A stretch of 56,696 nt of DNA from Oscillospiraceae bacterium (GCA_017829075.1 JAGAJA010000006.1:1-56696); one strand, 5' to 3'; counted from the stretch's first letter, positions 23,758 to 33,657 are shown. A program made the numbers and translations. Notes: generated from the sequence alone by a model not told the origin.

Positions 23758-25701
23758 TCAGGTTATTCTGCCGAAATACCGCTCAAGCTGTTTTCTGGAC
23801 AACTGAGTAATTACAGGTCTGCCGTGGGGACAGAACCGGATATCCGGATTGTTGAAAACCTCCTGCGCAAGCGCCTGAAGCTCCAGAATGTTGTTATCCT
23901 CGCTGCCCCGGATAGACGCCTTGCAGGCTACCGTATGCAGCATATCGTCAAACAGCTCTCCGGCGGCATTGGTGTTGCCCTTTGCGGCAATTTTCGCTAT
24001 CTCCTCGACTATCTCAGCCGCGTCCGACTGGTCGAGCATCTGCGGAAGACCGGTGACTACCGCCTTTCCGTCCCGGAATTCCAGCAGTATTCCCACCTCC
24101 GCAAGCTTGTCGGAGTACTCCATAACGCCGTTGTATTCCTCCGGAGAGAGGAACACCTCCGCCGGCGGGACTATGTACTGCGCTGAACTGTTGAAGCTGG
24201 ATTTCAGCCGCTCGAAGTTCACACGCTCATGAGCCGCGTGTTTGTCGATAAGAATCAGGCTGTCCTCGCTCTCGCACAGGATATAGGTCTTGAAAAGCTC
24301 TCCTATCACCCGAACAGGCTCTTTTGCGGACTTTTCATGCAGCGATGCCTCCGGCTGGGGCGCAGGCTGCTCCGGCTGCCTCTTCTCAAAGGATTTCTCC
24401 GAGAGGAACGCAAATCCCGGCAGCTCCGACAGCGGAGTTTCCTTTGGCTCCGGCTTTTTCTCCGGGGCAAGCTCCGGAATGAAGGTCTGCTCGGCGGCGG
24501 GCGCTGTGGTATTCATGCGAAACGGCGCTTCCTGCCGCAGAGTGAATTTAGTCGGCTCTGACTGCTTCTGGGGGTAAACCACCGCGTCCCTGCCGGAGGG
24601 AATAGGCATTGTGGGCTTGGATTCTTCCGCCGTGACCGCAGCCCTGACCGGCTCTGCGGACTTCGGCAGCTCCTGCGGCTGCGCCGGGGTGAGCTTTATC
24701 TCACGGCTCTCGTCATAGCCCATGAGCGCGTTCTTCACCGCGAAATACACCGCGTCAAACACGGTCTTTTCGTTGGTGAAGCGCACCTCCGTCTTGGTCG
24801 GGTGGATATTCGCGTCCACCTGCGCCGGGTCGGTGTTTACGCACAGCACGCAAGAGGGGAACTTCCCAACCATTATCGTATTGCGAAACGCTTCCTCAAG
24901 AGCCGCGCAGCAAAGCGGGCTTTTGACGCTCCTGCCGTTCACGAAGAAATGCTGCATGGAGCGGTTCGCTCTGGTGAACAGCGGAGATGAAGCGAAGCCT
25001 GTCACCGCCGTATTCTGGTAGACGTTCTCCACCGGTATCATTCCCGCGGCGAACTGCTTTCCGAACACCGCGTAGACCGCGCTGTAATACTCCCCGTCGC
25101 CGCTGGTGAGCATTGTCTGCCGTCCGTCCCGGATAAACCGGAAGGATATCTGCGGGTGGCTCAGCGCAAGCTTTTCAATGACGGAAGCGCAGTAATTCCC
25201 CTCGGTCACGTCCTTTTTGAGGAATTTCAGCCGCGCCGGGGTGTTGAAAAACAGGTCGCGTATAATTATCGTAGTTCCGTCCGCGCAGCCCGCACGGTCG
25301 TACTCCACCGGCTCGCCGCCCTCGATACGGTACTGACTGCCGAGCCTGTCCTCCCGCTGCTTGGTGAGAAGCTCCACCCGGCTCACCGCGCATACCGAGG
25401 CAAGAGCCTCCCCGCGGAAGCCCAGCGTATTTATGCTGTCAAGGTCGTCCTGAGTGTAGACCTTGCTGGTTGCATGGCGCATGAATGCCGTGGGAATATC
25501 CTCATAGGCTATCCCGCAGCCGTCGTCCGTCACCCGCAGGTAGGAAATCCCGCCGCGCTTTATTTCCACGGTAATGGAGGTTGCGCCTGCGTCAATGGAA
25601 TTCTCCGCAAGCTCCTTTATCACCGAGGAGGGGCGCTCTATCACCTCTCCGGCGGCGATAAGCTCGTAAACGCTTTTATCAAGCAGATTTATCTTTGGCA
25701 T
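23758..25701 (-). CDS. mutL: DNA mismatch repair protein MutL
   Basis: A 647-residue GHKL ATPase acting with MutS. The N-terminal half has ELAENSIDAGAT near 30, DDGCGI near 60 and GFRGEAL near 94. A Pro/Glu-rich linker spans about 345-460. The C-terminal dimerisation domain has the endonuclease signature DKHAAHERVNFE near 510 (family DQHAxxExxxxE) and CPHGRP near 625, so this is a nicking MutL as in methyl-independent systems. GGAG precedes the ATG. Confidence 0.95.
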   Translation of the reverse strand: MPKINLLDKSVYELIAAGEVIERPSSVIKELAENSIDAGATSITVEIKRGGISYLRVTDDGCGIAYEDIPTAFMRHATSKVYTQDDLDSINTLGFRGEALASVCAVSRVELLTKQREDRLGSQYRIEGGEPVEYDRAGCADGTTIIIRDLFFNTPARLKFLKKDVTEGNYCASVIEKLALSHPQISFRFIRDGRQTMLTSGDGEYYSAVYAVFGKQFAAGMIPVENVYQNTAVTGFASSPLFTRANRSMQHFFVNGRSVKSPLCCAALEEAFRNTIMVGKFPSCVLCVNTDPAQVDANIHPTKTEVRFTNEKTVFDAVYFAVKNALMGYDESREIKLTPAQPQELPKSAEPVRAAVTAEESKPTMPIPSGRDAVVYPQKQSEPTKFTLRQEAPFRMNTTAPAAEQTFIPELAPEKKPEPKETPLSELPGFAFLSEKSFEKRQPEQPAPQPEASLHEKSAKEPVRVIGELFKTYILCESEDSLILIDKHAAHERVNFERLKSSFNSSAQYIVPPAEVFLSPEEYNGVMEYSDKLAEVGILLEFRDGKAVVTGLPQMLDQSDAAEIVEEIAKIAAKGNTNAAGELFDDMLHTVACKASIRGSEDNNILELQALAQEVFNNPDIRFCPHGRPVITQLSRKQLERYFGRIT

Positions 25702-25713
25702 TTGTTCTCCGTT

Positions 25714-26124
25714 CTAAAGTTCATCGTCCAGCAGCTTTATCTTCACGACATTCTGCACCTGCGCCGGGTAGGTTTCCAGAACCTCGCCGAAATAGAAAAA
25801 CGCTATCCTGTCGCCGGGCTGAAAATCGGACAGGGAAATCTCCGTTCCCCTCCAGATAAGCCGGGTGTTCTCCTTTGCGGTAAAGGTGAATTCGCTCCTG
25901 CCGTTTATGTCGTTGACATCAAGCCCTTTCACATGGAAGAAGCCGTCATTCACGTCAAGAATTTCGGCGTAAACCACCTCGGTGTCAGACCACGCAAGCT
26001 GAGTTTCCACCCGCTGCCCGCTCTTTCCGGCAAAGAAACCGCCGACAAATGCGCCAACTATCAGCACAGCCGCCGAAATTATCACCAGCGCACGCTTTGC
26101 GCCTTTCCTATCCGCAAGCTTCAT
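25714..26124 (-). CDS. Hypothetical membrane-anchored small beta protein
   Basis: A 136-residue protein between mutS and mutL in the same operon. It has a basic start, one hydrophobic helix (about 12-33, LVIISAAVLIVGAFVGGFFAG) and about 95 residues of beta-rich outer domain (VVYAEILDVNDGFFHVKG, FTFTAKENTRLIWRGTEISL, FQPGDRIAFFYFG), reminiscent of OB-like DUF3221-type proteins. AAGGAGGG precedes the ATG. No function can be assigned from sequence. Confidence 0.65.
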   Translation of the reverse strand: MKLADRKGAKRALVIISAAVLIVGAFVGGFFAGKSGQRVETQLAWSDTEVVYAEILDVNDGFFHVKGLDVNDINGRSEFTFTAKENTRLIWRGTEISLSDFQPGDRIAFFYFGEVLETYPAQVQNVVKIKLLDDEL

Positions 26125-26133
26125 TTGCCCTCC

Positions 26134-28725
26134 TTAAAGCGTGTCCTTGATGTCCTTTATGAACATCAGCGCGTCCATAGGCGACATGGTGTTGATATCC
26201 GCCGCCCGCAGCTTCGCAATAGCATTCTGCTCGTTTATCGCGTTGAAGCTGAACTGGTGGTCGGCGGTCTTTTCCAGTGTTTCGGAAAGCTTCTGCCTGC
26301 CCAGAACTTCAAGCTCTTTCAGCTCCTCTTTTGCGCGGTTTATCACGGCATTCGGAAGTCCCGCAAGCTTCGCAACTTCAATACCGTAGCTGTCGTCGGT
26401 GCCGCCCTCGCATATCTTGTGCAGGAATTTCAGCTCGTCACCGCGCTTCACCGCCGCAACGCTGAAATTCCGTATGCCCTCGTACTCCTTCTCCATGGAG
26501 ATAAGCTCGTGGTAGTGGGTCGCAAACAGGGTCTTGCAGCCGATGTTCTTTCCGCTGATGTACTCCGCGACTGCCTTTGCAATGGAAATTCCGTCAAAGG
26601 TGGAAGTACCCCTGCCTATCTCGTCCAGAATTACAAGGCTCTTCTTGGTCGCGTTTTTGAGGATATCCGCCACCTCGTTCATCTCCACCATGAATGTGGA
26701 CTGCCCGGAGGTAAGGTCGTCCGAAGCCCCCACACGGGTGAATATCTTGTCTACAACACCTATCTTCGCATACGCTGCCGGAACAAAGCAGCCAATCTGC
26801 GCCATAAGCACGATTATCGCCACCTGTCGCATGAACGTGGATTTACCGGACATATTCGGGCCTGTGATGATGATAAGGCGGTTGGTGTTGGTGTCAAGAT
26901 ACGCGTCATTCGGGGTAAACGGGTGGTCGGTGAGGACTTTCTCCACTACCGGGTGACGTCCGTCCCGTATCTCAATAACGCTGTCAAGGGTTATCTCCGG
27001 CTTGACATAGCCGTTTTCTATCGCAACCTTAGCGTAGCTGCAAAGCACGTCCACCGCCGCGACAGCCGCTGCCGCCGCCTGTATTGCTTCCAGACGGGTG
27101 CCGATGAAGTCCCTCACCTCGCCGAATATCGCCGCCTCCAGCGCGAGAATTCGGTCGTTCGCGCCGAGTATCTCCGACTCCACCTTTTTCAGCTCGTCGG
27201 TGATGTAACGCTCGCCGGTGGTGAGGGTCTGCTTTCTGACGTAATGCGCCGGCACTTGGTCAAGCTGCCCCTTTGATACCTCTATGTAATAGCCGAAAAC
27301 CCGGTTGTAGCCGACTTTCAGCGTGCGAATGCCGGTAGCTGCACGCTCCCGCTCCTCTATCTCGGCAAGGATATCCTTACCGCCGCCGGTTATCTTCCGC
27401 AGGCGGTCTATCTCCTCGTTGAAGCCGTCCTTGATTACTCCGCCGTCCTTTAGGGTAAGCGGCGGGTCGTCAACTATCGCGTTCTCCACAAGGGAAGAAA
27501 CATCGTTCAGCTCGTCGATTTCGCTGTTGAGGGAATTAAGCAGCGGACAGTCCACCTGCGACAGGCACTTTTTCAGAAGCGGCAGCCGGGCGCAGGTCTG
27601 CCCCAGCGAATAAATATCCCTCGGCGACGCGGATTTATACATTACCCTCGTCATAAGCCGCTCAAGGTCGTAAATTCCGTTCAGCGCGTCGCAGATATCG
27701 TACAGCGAAGCGGAATCCTTGGTCAGCGCTTCCACCGCGTCCAGCCGCTTTAATATCGCGGTCGGACTGATGAGCGGCTGCTCCACCCATGTTTTAAGCT
27801 TTCTCCTGCCCATGGAGGTAACTGTCTTATCCAGCACCCACAGCAGAGAGCCGCGCTTTTCCTTTGTGCGCATGGTTTCGGTAAGCTCCAGATTGCGCCG
27901 GGTGGTGAGGTTAAGCCCCATGAACTCCCCGTCCGCGTGTATCGTCAGCGAAACGAAGCGCTTCACCGTGGCTTTCTGGGTTTCGCCGAAATAGCGGAAC
28001 ATCGCGCAGAGCGCTTTTTTCACCAGCGGCATTTCGGAAATTCCAAGCTCCGCGCCGCTCTCAAACTGACCGGTGATAACGCTCATGTCGGAGCTGTCGA
28101 AGCTTTCCTCCTCCAGCATCTCACAAAGGCAGCGTTTGAGCCTGTCCCGCACGAATTCGTGAACCTCTTTAAGGCTCAGGAATTCCTCGTTTATTAGCAG
28201 CTCCACCGGGCTGAACCTCGACAGCTCGGAGATTATCTCCTGCTGAAGATTTTTGCCCTCCTTGCTGAAAACGTGTACCTCTCCGGTGGAAATATCCGCG
28301 AACACCAGCGCCGCGGACTGACAGCCCTTGTCTGGGCATACGCAGGCGATATAGTTGTTGGAGTCCTCGTTGAGCATACTTGCTTCAATAACAGTTCCTG
28401 CGGTGACAAGACGTATTACGTCCCGCTCCACCAGTCCCTTTGAAGCCGCAGGGTCTGTGAGCTGCTCGCAGATAGCCACCTTGTAGCCCTTGTCGATCAG
28501 CTTCTTGATGTAGACCTCGCTGCTGTGATATGGAACTCCGCACATGGGGGAACCCGCGCGGGAGGTCAGCGCAAGCTCCAGCTCCCGCGAAACATTCTCC
28601 GCGTCATCGAAGAACATTTCGTAGAAATCCCCCAGCCGGAAAAATAGTATATAATCGCTGTACTTCTGCTTGATGTCAAGATACTGTTTCAGCATCGGGG
28701 ACAGCTTTTCCGTTTCCTGCGCCAT
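26134..28725 (-). CDS. mutS: DNA mismatch repair protein MutS
   Basis: An 863-residue mismatch sensor. The N-terminal mismatch-binding domain has the Phe-x-Glu wedge in RLGDFYEMFFDDA near 38. Clamp and lever domains follow, and the ATPase has Walker A GPNMSGKSTFMRQ near 618, SSTF-type STFMVEM near 675, Walker B SLVILDEIGRGTSTFDG near 690 and ATHYHEL near 730. Length is standard for MutS1. CGGAGG precedes ATG. It lies ahead of mutL and after ylbF. Confidence 0.96.
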   Translation of the reverse strand: MAQETEKLSPMLKQYLDIKQKYSDYILFFRLGDFYEMFFDDAENVSRELELALTSRAGSPMCGVPYHSSEVYIKKLIDKGYKVAICEQLTDPAASKGLVERDVIRLVTAGTVIEASMLNEDSNNYIACVCPDKGCQSAALVFADISTGEVHVFSKEGKNLQQEIISELSRFSPVELLINEEFLSLKEVHEFVRDRLKRCLCEMLEEESFDSSDMSVITGQFESGAELGISEMPLVKKALCAMFRYFGETQKATVKRFVSLTIHADGEFMGLNLTTRRNLELTETMRTKEKRGSLLWVLDKTVTSMGRRKLKTWVEQPLISPTAILKRLDAVEALTKDSASLYDICDALNGIYDLERLMTRVMYKSASPRDIYSLGQTCARLPLLKKCLSQVDCPLLNSLNSEIDELNDVSSLVENAIVDDPPLTLKDGGVIKDGFNEEIDRLRKITGGGKDILAEIEERERAATGIRTLKVGYNRVFGYYIEVSKGQLDQVPAHYVRKQTLTTGERYITDELKKVESEILGANDRILALEAAIFGEVRDFIGTRLEAIQAAAAAVAAVDVLCSYAKVAIENGYVKPEITLDSVIEIRDGRHPVVEKVLTDHPFTPNDAYLDTNTNRLIIITGPNMSGKSTFMRQVAIIVLMAQIGCFVPAAYAKIGVVDKIFTRVGASDDLTSGQSTFMVEMNEVADILKNATKKSLVILDEIGRGTSTFDGISIAKAVAEYISGKNIGCKTLFATHYHELISMEKEYEGIRNFSVAAVKRGDELKFLHKICEGGTDDSYGIEVAKLAGLPNAVINRAKEELKELEVLGRQKLSETLEKTADHQFSFNAINEQNAIAKLRAADINTMSPMDALMFIKDIKDTL

Positions 28726-28760
28726 GCGCTTACACCTCCGTCAGTTTATTCCCTCAGAAA

Positions 28761-29177
28761 TCAGCCGCAGCCGCCGCAGCTAGCGCAGCTTCCGGTGCAG
28801 CCGGTGGGCTGAGTGGTCGGGCAGGTTTCCGGGTCTGCGCCCTGCAAAACGAGGGTGAGCACGGTGTTCACCTGTCCCATAAGCTCGTCCATTCCTGCCT
28901 TTGCAACGGTGAACAGAGCCATGTTCTCGTTCGCCATTACCTTTTCGTAAGCCTCCTGCATTTTCGCGTTGAGGTCTGCGAGCTTTTCCTTGTTCTGCTC
29001 CTCCTCCGGCTTGTTGTATTCCATAGCGGCATTCTGACGGATAAGGTTGAATTCGCCGATGAGGTTCTGAAGCTCGGTGTCCTCATCGTTCACCTTCTTT
29101 GCCCTTGCGTATTCAATGTAGCGTTCGTCCGCCTGAATAGCCTTGCCGAGTTCTCTTACTGCCTGTATTGCGTCCAT
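28761..29177 (-). CDS. YlbF/RicF-family regulator with C-terminal cysteine cluster
   Basis: A 138-residue helical protein of the YlbF/YmcA family (VRELGKAIQADERYIEYARAKK at the start; helical hairpins to about 115). In Bacillus subtilis RicF acts with RicA and RicT in RNase Y-dependent mRNA maturation, and that complex binds [4Fe-4S] clusters through cysteines. Here the tail holds six cysteines: C at about 120, then CTGSCASCGGC, which would suit metal or Fe-S binding. AAAGGAGATC precedes the ATG. The gene lies between miaB and mutS, a frequent clostridial order. Confidence 0.85.
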   Translation of the reverse strand: MDAIQAVRELGKAIQADERYIEYARAKKVNDEDTELQNLIGEFNLIRQNAAMEYNKPEEEQNKEKLADLNAKMQEAYEKVMANENMALFTVAKAGMDELMGQVNTVLTLVLQGADPETCPTTQPTGCTGSCASCGGCG

Positions 29178-29255
29178 AATATGATCTCCTTTTAATATAA
29201 TATTTTTACAAAATTCTTATTTTCAGGGTGGCGAGAAGCCGCCATATGCTAGGAA

Positions 29256-29295
29256 CCGTTACAACGGCTAGGCTTTGTGCCTGCCGTTGTAACGG
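29256..29295. repeat. 13-bp perfect inverted repeat between miaB and ylbF
   Basis: CCGTTACAACGGC (29256-29268) and GCCGTTGTAACGG (29283-29295) with a 14-base loop, in the 143-bp gap between the miaB stop codon and ylbF. No T-tract follows on the minus strand, so it could be a processing or stability hairpin in the operon message. Confidence 0.6.
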
Positions 29296-29320
29296 AGACG
29301 ACGCAGATGGTGGTTTATCG

Positions 29321-30721
29321 TCAGCCTGATATTTCACCTAAGAGCGCCCAGTTCAGCGCTCCCGTAATCTTTACATCAACGAAGCTGCCGATAAGCGACT
29401 TATCTCCGTCAAAGTCAACAATGATATTCTGAATGGTCTTTCCGGTAAGACAGCCGTCCCGCGTCCTGCCGACTCCCTCGCACAGCACCCGCATAGTCCT
29501 GCCGATATACCCCCGGTAGGAATCCTCGCCTATCTCCTGCTGCACCTCCAGAAGCTCCCTGAACCACTTTCCCTTTTCCTCCTGGGAAATCGGGTCGGGC
29601 ATTTCCGCCGCCTTTGTTCCCTTTCGCGGGCTGTAAATAAAAGTGAACAGAGAGTCGTATTTTACCTCCCGGATAAGGCTCAGCGTTTCCTGAAAATCCT
29701 CGTAGGTTTCACCGGGGAAACCCACGATTATATCCGAGGTCAGCGCAACGTCCGGAATACGCTGCTTCGCGTAATCAATAAGCTCCAGATAATGCTCCCT
29801 TGTGTAGCTGCGGTTCATCAGCTTTAATATCCTGCTGCTGCCGGACTGCACCGGGAGGTGGAAATGCCTTGTCACCTTTTCGCACTCGGCTATGGTGTCG
29901 ATAAGCTCGTGGGTCGCGTCCTTCGGGTGGCTTGACATATAGCTTATCTTGAATTCGCCGGGGATTGCGTTTATACGCCGCAGCAGCTCCGGGAAATTCA
30001 CGTCCGTGCCGCGCCCGTAGCTGTTGACGTTCTGCCCAAGCAGCAGAAGCTCCTTGTAGCCCTCGGAAACAAGCTGCCTTGCCTCCTCAACTATGACCTC
30101 CGGCTCGCGGGAACGCTCCCTGCCCCGCACATACGGTACTATGCAGTAGGTGCAGAAGTTGTTGCAGCCGTACATTATCGGTATGCTTGCTTTCAGTCCG
30201 CTCTCCCGGCGCAGCGGTATTCCCTCCGCGATAACGCCGTCCGACTGCGGAATGGATATCTGTCGCTTGTGCGTAGTCATGGCTTCATAGATAAGCTGCG
30301 GCAGCGTGTGCAGAACGTGCGTTCCGAACACCATGTCCACATACGGGAAGCTTTTGCGTATCCTCTCCGCGATATGCTCCTGCTGAACCATGCAGCCGCA
30401 CACACCGATGAGCATATCCGGCTTGCGGCGCTTGTTGTGCTTCAATGCTCCGAGATTGCCGAACACCCTGTCCTCTGCATTCTCCCTGACTGCGCAGGTG
30501 TTGAACAGCACCAGATCCGCGTCGTCCGGGGAATTGGAGAAGCCGTAGCCCATCATCGCCAGCATTCCCTTTATTTTTTCACCGTCGCTGACGTTCTGCT
30601 GACAGCCGAAGCTGTGAACGTGAGCCACCGGCGGCTGCTCTCTTGCGGAATTAATCTCCCTTACCTTCCGGGAATATTCCTGCTGTGCCGCAAGCTCTGC
30701 GGCGGTTACATTTGTCGTCAT
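29321..30721 (-). CDS. miaB: tRNA-2-methylthio-N6-dimethylallyladenosine synthase
   Basis: A 466-residue radical-SAM methylthiotransferase with two Fe-S clusters. The N-terminal UPF0004 domain holds the three auxiliary cysteines in FGCQQN, FNTCAVRE and VCGCMVQ. The radical-SAM motif is YGCNNFCTYCIVPYVRG near 185, and a TRAM domain ends the protein from about 400. It adds the methylthio group to i6A37 made by MiaA. It is the first gene of the long minus-strand run, behind its own promoter. Confidence 0.95.
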   Translation of the reverse strand: MTTNVTAAELAAQQEYSRKVREINSAREQPPVAHVHSFGCQQNVSDGEKIKGMLAMMGYGFSNSPDDADLVLFNTCAVRENAEDRVFGNLGALKHNKRRKPDMLIGVCGCMVQQEHIAERIRKSFPYVDMVFGTHVLHTLPQLIYEAMTTHKRQISIPQSDGVIAEGIPLRRESGLKASIPIMYGCNNFCTYCIVPYVRGRERSREPEVIVEEARQLVSEGYKELLLLGQNVNSYGRGTDVNFPELLRRINAIPGEFKISYMSSHPKDATHELIDTIAECEKVTRHFHLPVQSGSSRILKLMNRSYTREHYLELIDYAKQRIPDVALTSDIIVGFPGETYEDFQETLSLIREVKYDSLFTFIYSPRKGTKAAEMPDPISQEEKGKWFRELLEVQQEIGEDSYRGYIGRTMRVLCEGVGRTRDGCLTGKTIQNIIVDFDGDKSLIGSFVDVKITGALNWALLGEISG

Positions 30722-30757
30722 TGCAATGATCCTTTATCTATATGGTCTTAAAATAAT

Positions 30758-30786
30758 ATTTTACTACAAAATCGCAAAAAAATCAA
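30758..30786 (-). promoter_or_regulatory. Promoter of the miaB-ylbF-mutS-mutL-miaA operon
   Basis: On the minus strand TTGATT (30781-30786), a 17-bp spacer and TAAAAT (30758-30763), about 37 bp upstream of the miaB ATG. Confidence 0.75.
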
Positions 30787-30799
30787 GCCGCAGAGCTTT

Positions 30800-31453
30800 T
30801 CAATTTCTGACAGTTTTTGCGAAAACCGCGCCCAAAACGCTCACTGCGCCGGAATTTCTCAGCTTTTCCGCGACAGCCCACAGAGTTGCCCCGGTGGTGC
30901 ATACGTCGTCTATCACCAGCACCGACTTCCCCCGGATAGCCTCCGGGCAGCACACCGAAAAGGATCTCAGCGCATTCTCCCGCCGCTCCTCGGCATTCAG
31001 CAGCTTCTGCTCACACTTTTCCGCAGTTACCGAAAGCGCTCTGAGGTAAGGCATTCCGGTCATTTCGGATATCAGCTTCGCGATCTTTTCGCTCTGCGCA
31101 TAGCCAAGCTCCAGTTTTCTGGCTCTCCCGGTAGGGACTGCGGTCATCACATCTGCCCGTTCCAGAAGCGGCTTCGCGTTCTCTGCGATAAGCGCCGCGA
31201 ATGCGTCTATCGGGTATCTGTAATACCCCTGCTTCATGCGGATCACCGCGGATCTCGCCCTTCCGGAGTAGCAGCATACCGCCATAAAGCCGTCCAGCCC
31301 CTCCGGAATCTCCTCCGGATCGGAAAGGAAACGAAGCCGGGTATAGCACCTGCCGCACCATAGCTCCCGCATACCGATAAGCTCATCACAGAACGGACAG
31401 CGGTTCGGCAGAAACACAGCAGCCGCCGCTCTGCGCAGCTCCCACGGCTTCAT
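30800..31453 (-). CDS. comF: ComF-family phosphoribosyltransferase-like protein
   Basis: A 217-residue ComF-type protein. The N-terminal zinc ribbon has CPFC and CGRCY (about 19-37), and the C-terminal PRTase fold has the PRPP-loop motif VLVIDDVCTTGAT near 180. Family members help DNA uptake in competent bacteria but are also widespread in bacteria not known to be competent. ATG overlaps the recD2 stop in an ATGA, so both are coupled, which fits a DNA-processing theme. Confidence 0.9.
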   Translation of the reverse strand: MKPWELRRAAAAVFLPNRCPFCDELIGMRELWCGRCYTRLRFLSDPEEIPEGLDGFMAVCCYSGRARSAVIRMKQGYYRYPIDAFAALIAENAKPLLERADVMTAVPTGRARKLELGYAQSEKIAKLISEMTGMPYLRALSVTAEKCEQKLLNAEERRENALRSFSVCCPEAIRGKSVLVIDDVCTTGATLWAVAEKLRNSGAVSVLGAVFAKTVRN

Positions 31454-33657
31454 ACGAACATATCCTCCAGCATCGGTTTAAGGCAGGAATATCGCAGCAT
31501 TCTGCGGTCGTTCTCCACCATGCTCTGCACCTTTCTCACCGTGCCAATGAGTATCAGGGTCTTTTTCGCGCGGGTGACTGCGGTGTAGAGCAAATTACGG
31601 TAGGTGAGCCTGTCCATTCCGTTTGGAAGCGGGATTATCACCGCCGGGTATTCGCTGCCCTGACTTTTATGTATCGTCACCGCGTAGGCGTGCTCGATTT
31701 TCTTCATCATATCGCCGTCATAGGTGGTCATTCTGCCGTCAAAGTCTATATCCAGCTTCGCGTTCACCCTGTCAGCCCGGCGGATTATCCCGATATCGCC
31801 GTTGAATATTCCGTGGGAAAGCTCCGCGCCCCGCCGCCATTCCGCGTCATAATCGTTCTTGGTCTGCATTATCTTGTCCCCGGTGCGGAACAGCGCATTG
31901 CCGTACTTCACCTCCGGGCGGTTTTTCGCCGGAGGGTTCAGCGCAAGCTGCAGCTCCTTGTTAATGCTCTGAGTTCCGACAACTCCCATTCTGGAGGGGC
32001 AGAGCACCTGAATATCCTCCAGCGGCGAATAGCCGTAGGTGTTCGGCAGCCGAGTCTTGCAAAGGTCGATCACAAGCCGCAGAGTGTCCTCCTCGGTTTC
32101 CGTCTGCATGAAGAAGAAATCGTTCCTGCGGTCGTTGAGCACCGGCATTTCTCCCCGGACTATGCGGTGCGCGTTGGTGACGATAAGGCTTTGCGCCGCC
32201 TGCCGGAATATCTCCTTCAGCTCCACCGTCGGCACTCTCCCGCCTGAAATCAGATCCCGCAGGATATTTCCCGCCCCGACTGAGGGGAGCTGATTGCTGT
32301 CACCCACCATGATGAGCCGGGTTCTGGGACGGACTGCGTGCAGCAGCGATTCCATGAGCAGCGTGTCCACCATTGACATCTCGTCAATTATCAGCACGTC
32401 GCAGGTGAGCGGGTTCTCCTCGTTGCGCTTGAAGGAATGCGACGAGGTTGCAAAATCCACCTCAAGCAGCCGGTGTATCGTCTGAGCCGGCGCTCCGGTG
32501 AGGTCAGCCATTCGCTTCGCCGCCCGCCCGGTGGGAGCAGCAAGCTTCATCTTCAGCCCCCGCTGCCGGCATAGGGATATCACAGCGTTAAGAGTAGTGG
32601 TCTTACCGGTTCCGGGACCGCCGGTGAGAATGAAAACGTGGTTGTTCATGCAGCCGCTTATCGCTTCCCGCTGAAGCTGCTCATACTGAATTCCCTGCTC
32701 CCACTCTATTCCCGCGATCTCCTCGGAATAATCCACATCGCCGCAGTCATTGCGCTTTATCATCTCCGCCAGCTTTTCCGCGATGTAGCACTCCGCCCGG
32801 TAATACTCCGCCAGAAACACGAATTTGTAGTCATACTTGTCGCAAAGCACGATCTCCCCGCGCTGCTCCGCAATAACAAGGCTGTTCCAGAACTGACGCT
32901 CGTTTACGTTCAGCTCGTAGCACACGTTCTCCGAGAGGTCGTTTTCCCGCACGCAGGTGTGTCCGTTGTTTGCGTTTGTCCGCAGGCACCAGATAATTCC
33001 GGCGATAATGCGTTCCTCGCTGTCCATCGGAAATCCCAGAGCCTGCGCGAGCCTGTCCGCCTCACGGAAAGGCAGCTCTATCCCTGTTCCGCAAAGGCAG
33101 TAGGGATTGTCCTCCACCGCCTGCACCGTGTAAATCTCGAACTTCTTCCATGCCGCCGCGACTACCGCCGGGGCAATGCCGTACCTTGAAAAATAGGTCA
33201 CTGCCTTGCGAAGTCCGGATATCTTCCGGAATTCCTCGCCGATCTTGAGAGCGCTTTCAGCGGAAATGCCTTTTATAGAGGAAAGCTGCGCCGGGTCGTT
33301 CTCGATTATCTCCAGCGCACGGCTTCCGAAGGAGGTAACGATGCGCTTTGCCATTGCCGGGCCAACTCCGCTGATAACTCCTGAGCCGAGGAATTTCCGC
33401 ACGGCGCTCTCGGTGTTGGGCAGGCTTCTTTCGCATACCTCTGCCTTGAACTGCCTGCCGTATTTCGGGGAATTTATATACTCTCCCAGCAGCGTAAGGC
33501 TCTCGCCGTCCCGGACGTCGCCCAGATTTCCCACCACAGTTACCAGCTCGCCGTTGCAGTCAAGATCCGCGACTACATAGCCGTTTTCCTCGTTGTAGAA
33601 AACCACGTCCTCCACCGTTCCGGCGAGGGTCACACCATTTTCCTTATCCAAATCCAA
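31450..33657 (-). CDS. recD2: RecD2-type ATP-dependent 5'-3' DNA helicase
   Basis: A 735-residue SF1B helicase without RecBC. The N-terminal OB-like part (1-90) and helix-hairpin-helix segments (about 95-200) precede the helicase core with Walker A LTGGPGTGKTTTLNA near 345, motif II IIDEMSMVD near 424, motif III MVGDSNQLPSVGAGN near 452 and a C-terminal VTIHKSQGSEYPAVII block near 668. Start TTG 33657 is supported by GGAGCGGTGA upstream. It acts in mismatch and fork repair in Bacillus. Confidence 0.93.
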   Translation of the reverse strand: MDLDKENGVTLAGTVEDVVFYNEENGYVVADLDCNGELVTVVGNLGDVRDGESLTLLGEYINSPKYGRQFKAEVCERSLPNTESAVRKFLGSGVISGVGPAMAKRIVTSFGSRALEIIENDPAQLSSIKGISAESALKIGEEFRKISGLRKAVTYFSRYGIAPAVVAAAWKKFEIYTVQAVEDNPYCLCGTGIELPFREADRLAQALGFPMDSEERIIAGIIWCLRTNANNGHTCVRENDLSENVCYELNVNERQFWNSLVIAEQRGEIVLCDKYDYKFVFLAEYYRAECYIAEKLAEMIKRNDCGDVDYSEEIAGIEWEQGIQYEQLQREAISGCMNNHVFILTGGPGTGKTTTLNAVISLCRQRGLKMKLAAPTGRAAKRMADLTGAPAQTIHRLLEVDFATSSHSFKRNEENPLTCDVLIIDEMSMVDTLLMESLLHAVRPRTRLIMVGDSNQLPSVGAGNILRDLISGGRVPTVELKEIFRQAAQSLIVTNAHRIVRGEMPVLNDRRNDFFFMQTETEEDTLRLVIDLCKTRLPNTYGYSPLEDIQVLCPSRMGVVGTQSINKELQLALNPPAKNRPEVKYGNALFRTGDKIMQTKNDYDAEWRRGAELSHGIFNGDIGIIRRADRVNAKLDIDFDGRMTTYDGDMMKKIEHAYAVTIHKSQGSEYPAVIIPLPNGMDRLTYRNLLYTAVTRAKKTLILIGTVRKVQSMVENDRRMLRYSCLKPMLEDMFV

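Noticed and set aside
25156..27276. 706-codon open frame on the plus strand
   Set aside because: It lies wholly opposite mutL, the small membrane gene and mutS, and its translation has no domain or RBS. It is a reading-frame shadow of GC-rich genes. The same applies to long antisense frames at 934-1617, 5700-6620, 10406-11371, 34016-35047 and 55566-56393.
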